Source: CAYNZP01 sp964401835
Lineage (GTDB): Bacteria > Planctomycetota > Phycisphaerae > SM23-33
NCBI GenBank assembly: GCA_964401835.1
Contig: CAYNZP010000010.1
Coordinates: 1 to 64,000, forward strand
DNA length: 64,000 nucleotides
Reading direction: 5' to 3'
The stretch's first letter is position 1. Every line of letters begins with the position of its first letter. The notes under the pieces are model-generated. The model was not told the origin of the DNA. It saw only the letters and a list, made by a program, of their open reading frames with translations, and did no database searches. Below are positions 60,127 to 64,000 of the stretch, in pieces. The position numbers and the translations under genes were made by a program.

Positions 60127-61224
60127 ATGGCTCAAACCAAGCACAACGAAGTAATCCACAAGATTCAGTCAGAGGCGGAAAGTGTCTATAAAAAGATTAC
60201 AAAACGCCAAAAGCCGACTATGAAGCTGCCGATTCGGGCACTTTCCAATGTCAAATACAGTCTCAGGCCAGGCCATTTTCAATTGCGCGGTAAAAACAAG
60301 ATCCGTACCTTGACGGTCAACACTGTCAAGACATTTGCCCAGACACTAAAGATGCTCGCGATGAGTGACAACCTAATCCAAAGCGGCCGCCATTCAACAA
60401 AGCGAGAAGCGTATTATCAGGCCTATAACTGGGGCGAGGCTGCCTTCTCCAGCCAGGAAGAGTCCGATACCGTCATGGACGATGTCGAGGCCATGCTCAC
60501 TACAAACCGCGAGCAGTTGTGCTTCAGGGCAGACGAACACGGCGGGGACGTTGCCGGTGAGTTGATAGTTATTGACCGCGACCGCCGAACCGGAAAGAAA
60601 CTGGAAATAGATTGCACTAAATTTGGCAGCGGGGCTTACAGCGTACCGACGGTTGTAGAAGATTTGAAATTCAAAACCAATGCGAAGTTTATCCTCGCAG
60701 TAGAAACCAAGGGTATGTTCGAACGGCTGGTTGAGGAGGACTTCTTCGATACTAATCATTGCATATTGGTTTCGATGAGCGGAGTTCCCAGTCGAGCCTG
60801 TCGACGTTTTATCCGCAGACTTAGTGACGAGAAGAAATTGCCCGTATACGTTTTTACTGATGGTGACCCTTATGGGTATTTTAATATTTACCGGACACTC
60901 AAGGTAGGTTCGGGCAATGCGGCTCACCTTAACGAATATTTCTGCGTTCCAAAAGCCAGGTTTATTGGTGTTACGCCAGATGACATCGTCGATTACAAAC
61001 TGCCGACCCACCCGCTTAAGGATGTCGATAAGAAGCGTGCGATGGACGCAATGAAAAATGACCCGTTCATTAAGCATCACAAGCCATGGCAGCAGGCTGT
61101 TACGAAGATGCTCAAGATGGGTGTTCGTGTCGAACAGCAGGCGCTGGCCAAGCACGGCCTGGAGTTCGTAGCTAGGACATATCTGCCCCAAAAGCTAAAA
61201 AAAGCTTCATCCTTCCTGCCATAA
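60127..61224 (+). CDS. top6A: Topoisomerase VI subunit A / Spo11-like protein
   Basis: 365 aa from ATG 60127 (AAGGA upstream). Catalytic winged-helix Tyr lies in HSTKREAYYQAYNWG (96-97). The TOPRIM domain has AVETKGM (Glu) and YVFTDGDPYGYFNIYRTLKVG (D-x-D). Type IIB topoisomerases need subunit B for ATP-driven strand passage; no Top6B is in the window, so its location or the alternative of an orphan Spo11-like nuclease is open. Confidence 0.88.
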   Translation: MAQTKHNEVIHKIQSEAESVYKKITKRQKPTMKLPIRALSNVKYSLRPGHFQLRGKNKIRTLTVNTVKTFAQTLKMLAMSDNLIQSGRHSTKREAYYQAYNWGEAAFSSQEESDTVMDDVEAMLTTNREQLCFRADEHGGDVAGELIVIDRDRRTGKKLEIDCTKFGSGAYSVPTVVEDLKFKTNAKFILAVETKGMFERLVEEDFFDTNHCILVSMSGVPSRACRRFIRRLSDEKKLPVYVFTDGDPYGYFNIYRTLKVGSGNAAHLNEYFCVPKARFIGVTPDDIVDYKLPTHPLKDVDKKRAMDAMKNDPFIKHHKPWQQAVTKMLKMGVRVEQQALAKHGLEFVARTYLPQKLKKASSFLP

Positions 61225-61237
61225 GCAGGATTTTCGA

Positions 61238-61915
61238 TTAATCTTCCGGCAATTTGCCGCGATAGTCCAGCATCGGAATAGGCGAAACTACACTGGTTGC
61301 GATGTTAGACAAATGGGCGGCTACTCTTTTGCAGAATCTGGCTGTAAGAACGTGTGCAACAGCTTCATCGGCAGCGATCTGGTCTTCAACGCTAAGAAGC
61401 TGTTGGACGATAAGGTCACACTTTTTAGTAATCCCACCAGCTTCGTCCAACACCTTATAGGCGATATCCTTGTCTGCATCCATAAAGGCCTGTTTTGCCT
61501 GCGGGAAAAGAGAAAGCACTTCGGTGCGGATATCATGGAGTGGCTTGGAAAATTCGGGATGATGATATTCGTGGCGGTAGAACTTGCCTATTTCAAAGAT
61601 GTTCTTGCCATAGTCGCCAATACGCTCAGCATCTTTGACTACGCTCATAAGCACCAGGCACGCCGCCATGTCAGACTGATGGCCGACGCTTAAGTGTGTT
61701 ATGATCTGCTCGCGTATCTTCCGTTCGATCTCGTTGATACTTTTATCGTTGGCGTACAACTCGTCGGAGACTTTGCTCCACTCTGCCGAACGCATCAACA
61801 CCTCGAAGGCACGCTCAAATATCCCTTGGCCTATATCGAGCATCTGGCCGAGTTGGCCTATCATTTCTGAAAGTTCATTAACACCGCGTAACGCCCTGAA
61901 TATCTCTTTTAGCAT
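61238..61915 (-). CDS. PhoU-like phosphate regulator
   Basis: 225-residue all-helical protein with two PhoU repeats (IGDYGKNIFEIGKFYRHEYHH and HLSNIATSVVSPIPMLDY regions, with E-R-I-G-D-Y and R-V-A-A-H-L-S-N-I motifs). Lies 27 bp downstream of the Na/Pi cotransporter and is probably co-transcribed with it; PhoU-type proteins are frequent partners or fusions of these transporters. Confidence 0.83.
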   Translation of the reverse strand: MLKEIFRALRGVNELSEMIGQLGQMLDIGQGIFERAFEVLMRSAEWSKVSDELYANDKSINEIERKIREQIITHLSVGHQSDMAACLVLMSVVKDAERIGDYGKNIFEIGKFYRHEYHHPEFSKPLHDIRTEVLSLFPQAKQAFMDADKDIAYKVLDEAGGITKKCDLIVQQLLSVEDQIAADEAVAHVLTARFCKRVAAHLSNIATSVVSPIPMLDYRGKLPED

Positions 61916-61941
61916 TCTGAAGTCTCCTAAACTTCCCTAAG

Positions 61942-63219
61942 TTATCTTATGAAAATGTTTACAGCCAAGATAGTTAATATCGGAACCGCTAAGAAAACAA
62001 CCAAAATATAAACAGCAGCCATAATCCGCCTACGTGAGGCAAGTTTGGCATATCCTTTTGCCAGAGAAATCGGAATCCACTTTAGAGGCCAAAATATACA
62101 AGTTCCAAAAATATTGAACAGAAGATGCCCGAGCGCTACGGCAAGTCCACTTGCAGCGGCCAACTGCATAGCCTGCCCGCCTCCTGTTGCTAATGCCGCT
62201 GCCGCCAAACCTGCCAAGATGGATGTTATAGTAGTTCCGATATTGGCCCCAAGTGTATAAGGATAAATCTGATCAATCCTCAATACTCCAGCTCCAATTA
62301 GCGGAACAACAAGCGAAGTTGTAACAGAAGAACTTTGAACCGTAGCCGTTACAATTATGCCGACGATGAAGCTTATGGATGGGCTTCTAAAAAGTGTTCT
62401 GCTGAATAAACCACTCAGGCGACCTTGTAATAAACCCCTGAGCATTTTTACCATGAAAAAGAGCGCGACGAATAAAAGAATAATAGCGACTGCGGCTTCA
62501 ATAATACCGGCAACGGTAGGGGGAAAGCCGAAAAAGTCCAATAAAAGCCAATCTAATCCCTTGCTGACCGGTTTAACGGCCATTTTGACGAAAGAGAATT
62601 TTTTAGGACTGGTTTCAAAAAAAGCTTTTCCACCAAGCCAATCGGCGAGCACATTAGCCGGTCGGGAAATAATCCCAAAGGCTACTTCGAGTGGCAGAAG
62701 TATAAGGACACTTAGCACATTGAAAATATCGTGGACTATTGCACCAGCCAGAGACCTTCGAAATTCCAGTCGCCGTGTTAAATGCGCCAGGGAAACAAGA
62801 ATATTGGTAACCGAAGTTCCAATATTGGCGCCCATAATAATCGGAATCGCCATTTCCAGGTTAATCTGACCGGCGGCGACAAGAGTGACGGTAAAAGACG
62901 TTGTAAAGCTACTGGACTGCACAAAGGATGTAACCAGGATGCCCACACACAACCCAGCCAGCGGATGAGCGGCATAGCCGAAAAGCTGATCCATGAAATC
63001 CTTACTGGAGGGAACCAATGCAACTGTCTTCAAGCCATGGCCCATCAGGTTGATGGAGGCAATGAAAAGATAAAGAGCTGCCATAATCACCAGGCTACGG
63101 AACCAATCTTCGCCATGATGCTTTAGCTTTTCCATAAATGTTTGCGGTTCGGGATTGACCAGCGCCCCATCAATTCCAGGAGAATGTACAAATGCGTGAA
63201 GTGACCCTATAGTTCCCAT
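61942..63219 (-). CDS. Na+/phosphate cotransporter (NptA/SLC34-like)
   Basis: 425 aa, ten or so membrane helices with the duplicated QSSS motif typical of type II Na/Pi transporters: VTSFVQSSSFTTSFTVTLVAAG in the first half and ATVQSSSVTTSLVVPLIGAG in the second, each followed by a GANIGTS/T motif (IIMGANIGTSVTN, TLGANIGTTITS). Second phosphate uptake system of the window, next to phoU. Confidence 0.88.
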   Translation of the reverse strand: MGTIGSLHAFVHSPGIDGALVNPEPQTFMEKLKHHGEDWFRSLVIMAALYLFIASINLMGHGLKTVALVPSSKDFMDQLFGYAAHPLAGLCVGILVTSFVQSSSFTTSFTVTLVAAGQINLEMAIPIIMGANIGTSVTNILVSLAHLTRRLEFRRSLAGAIVHDIFNVLSVLILLPLEVAFGIISRPANVLADWLGGKAFFETSPKKFSFVKMAVKPVSKGLDWLLLDFFGFPPTVAGIIEAAVAIILLFVALFFMVKMLRGLLQGRLSGLFSRTLFRSPSISFIVGIIVTATVQSSSVTTSLVVPLIGAGVLRIDQIYPYTLGANIGTTITSILAGLAAAALATGGGQAMQLAAASGLAVALGHLLFNIFGTCIFWPLKWIPISLAKGYAKLASRRRIMAAVYILVVFLAVPILTILAVNIFIR

Positions 63220-63368
63220 TTAATTTTTCCCAAAAAAGCCTAAGAATTAGATTCCATTCCGCGGGAATGATAAAGTCAGTGAGCAAAATCGGCAAGGCGA
63301 AAGCTAAATAAAGCTTAAAAAACCTTTAATCTTAATAGGAACTTGGCAATTTCCCCATTTGGGGGCAT

Positions 63369-64000
63369 TTATTTGGCATCCATCCAGTTTTTGCCGACTC
63401 CGATGTCAACTTTCAGCGGCACTTTTAGCTTGATTGCCCCTGTCATCTCGGCCTCAATCATGTTTCGTTCGGTTTCAATCTGGTTTTCAGGGATTTCAAA
63501 TAAGAGCTCGTCGTGGATTTGCAGCAGCAACCGGCTGGGGTGGTTTTCGCTTTCTATGCGTTGGGCGATATTTATCATTGCCTGCTTGATAAGGTCAGCA
63601 GCTGAACCCTGAACAACTGAATTAATGGCCAATCTCTCAGCTGCTGCACGGCGAATGGCACTGCGGGCGGTAATATCAGAGATTCTCCGCCGCCTACCCA
63701 AAATCGTCTCGACGTAGCCATTTTTCCTGGCCTTGTCGCCGCAGGCCTTGAGGAATTCCTCAATTCGCGGGAACCGGTTTTTATATTTCCTAATGAACTC
63801 AGCTGCCTCAGTCCGTGGGATTCGCAGTGTAGCCGAAAGCCCAACAGCCGTCTGGCCATAGACAATGCCGAAGTTTACCGTCTTTGCCCTGGCCCGTTGG
63901 TCCGCAGTTACTTCATCGACTGAGACGCCGAAAACCTCCGCTGCGACAATCCGGTGGATGTCATGGCCCTCCTTGAAGGCCGCCATAAGTGTTTCTTCCT
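63369..64000 (-). CDS. polA: DNA polymerase I, C-terminal part (5' end outside the window)
   Basis: The visible 210 residues are the end of the family A polymerase domain: LMAAFKEGHDIHRIVAAEVFG, RARAKTVNFGIVYGQTAVGL (motif B, O-helix with K and Y), GYVETILGRRRRISDI, AERLAINSVVQGSAADLIKQA and LLLQIHDELLFEI (motif C). The frame continues past base 64000, so the gene is truncated at the window edge. Stop at 63369. Confidence 0.95.
   Translation of the reverse strand, partial: EETLMAAFKEGHDIHRIVAAEVFGVSVDEVTADQRARAKTVNFGIVYGQTAVGLSATLRIPRTEAAEFIRKYKNRFPRIEEFLKACGDKARKNGYVETILGRRRRISDITARSAIRRAAAERLAINSVVQGSAADLIKQAMINIAQRIESENHPSRLLLQIHDELLFEIPENQIETERNMIEAEMTGAIKLKVPLKVDIGVGKNWMDAK

Overview
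The window reads as a piece of a Planctomycetota chromosome, most likely class Phycisphaerae. The indications are a PEP-CTERM exported protein, a tyrosine integrase with the FQN-x-R variant motif I associate with planctomycetes, McsA/McsB protein-arginine kinase genes, an siroheme-route (Ahb) haem pathway, LPS-core genes, and a bacterial topoisomerase VI A subunit. This placement is inference from gene content; there is no rRNA here.

Bases 1 to about 31,630 look like the right-hand part of an integrated genomic island. It ends at a tRNA-Asn gene (31555-31627, minus strand), and the island's tyrosine integrase reads straight through that tRNA. Moving left from the tRNA come: integrase, a small excisionase-type HTH protein, a radical SAM protein, a primase/DUF3987 replication protein, an iteron-like repeat region, an unrecognised 409-residue protein, a 1-kb non-coding stretch with a long imperfect inverted repeat, a PEP-CTERM/J-domain gene pair, and a minus-strand block of small unknown genes interrupted by a candidate structured RNA of about 470 nt. 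Next is an operon for a ubiquitin-like conjugation pathway: a beta-grasp Ubl, an E2-like protein fused to a Cys-rich RING-like tail, a JAMM/JAB isopeptidase and a ThiF/E1-like adenylyltransferase. Two opposite-strand genes (an HTH protein with a glycine-zipper hydrophobic domain, and a CxxC-rich protein) follow, then a RuvB paralogue, then a restriction block: SNF2-type helicase, DUF4391, type III Mod, Abi_C protein and type III Res, with convergent McrBC. The left end of the island is not in the window.

Bases 31,630 to 64,000 look like ordinary chromosome. They hold two HD-GYP phosphodiesterases, a methyltetrahydrofolate:corrinoid methyltransferase, YggS, DJ-1/PfpI, tRNA-Ala(CGC), Pit phosphate transporter plus DUF47 partner, AhbD and AhbC, a TPR lipoprotein, RnpA and YidD, a LOG-family protein, an LPS core/PlsY operon (WaaF, Kdo/InaA-type kinase, glycosyltransferase, PlsY), a sugar isomerase-like protein, McsB-McsA, QueD-like, a Nudix protein, HemB, an APC permease-EIIA fusion, an NCS2 purine permease, a metallopeptidase-PDZ protein, NrdR with an ATP-cone protein and Top6A, PhoU with a Na/Pi cotransporter, and the C-terminal part of DNA polymerase I. 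A perfect 216-bp direct repeat flanks the second HD-GYP gene and duplicates the yggS/DJ-1 junction.

The best candidates for something not well described are the Ubl/E2-RING/JAB/E1 operon with its satellite genes, and the structured RNA inside the same gene block.
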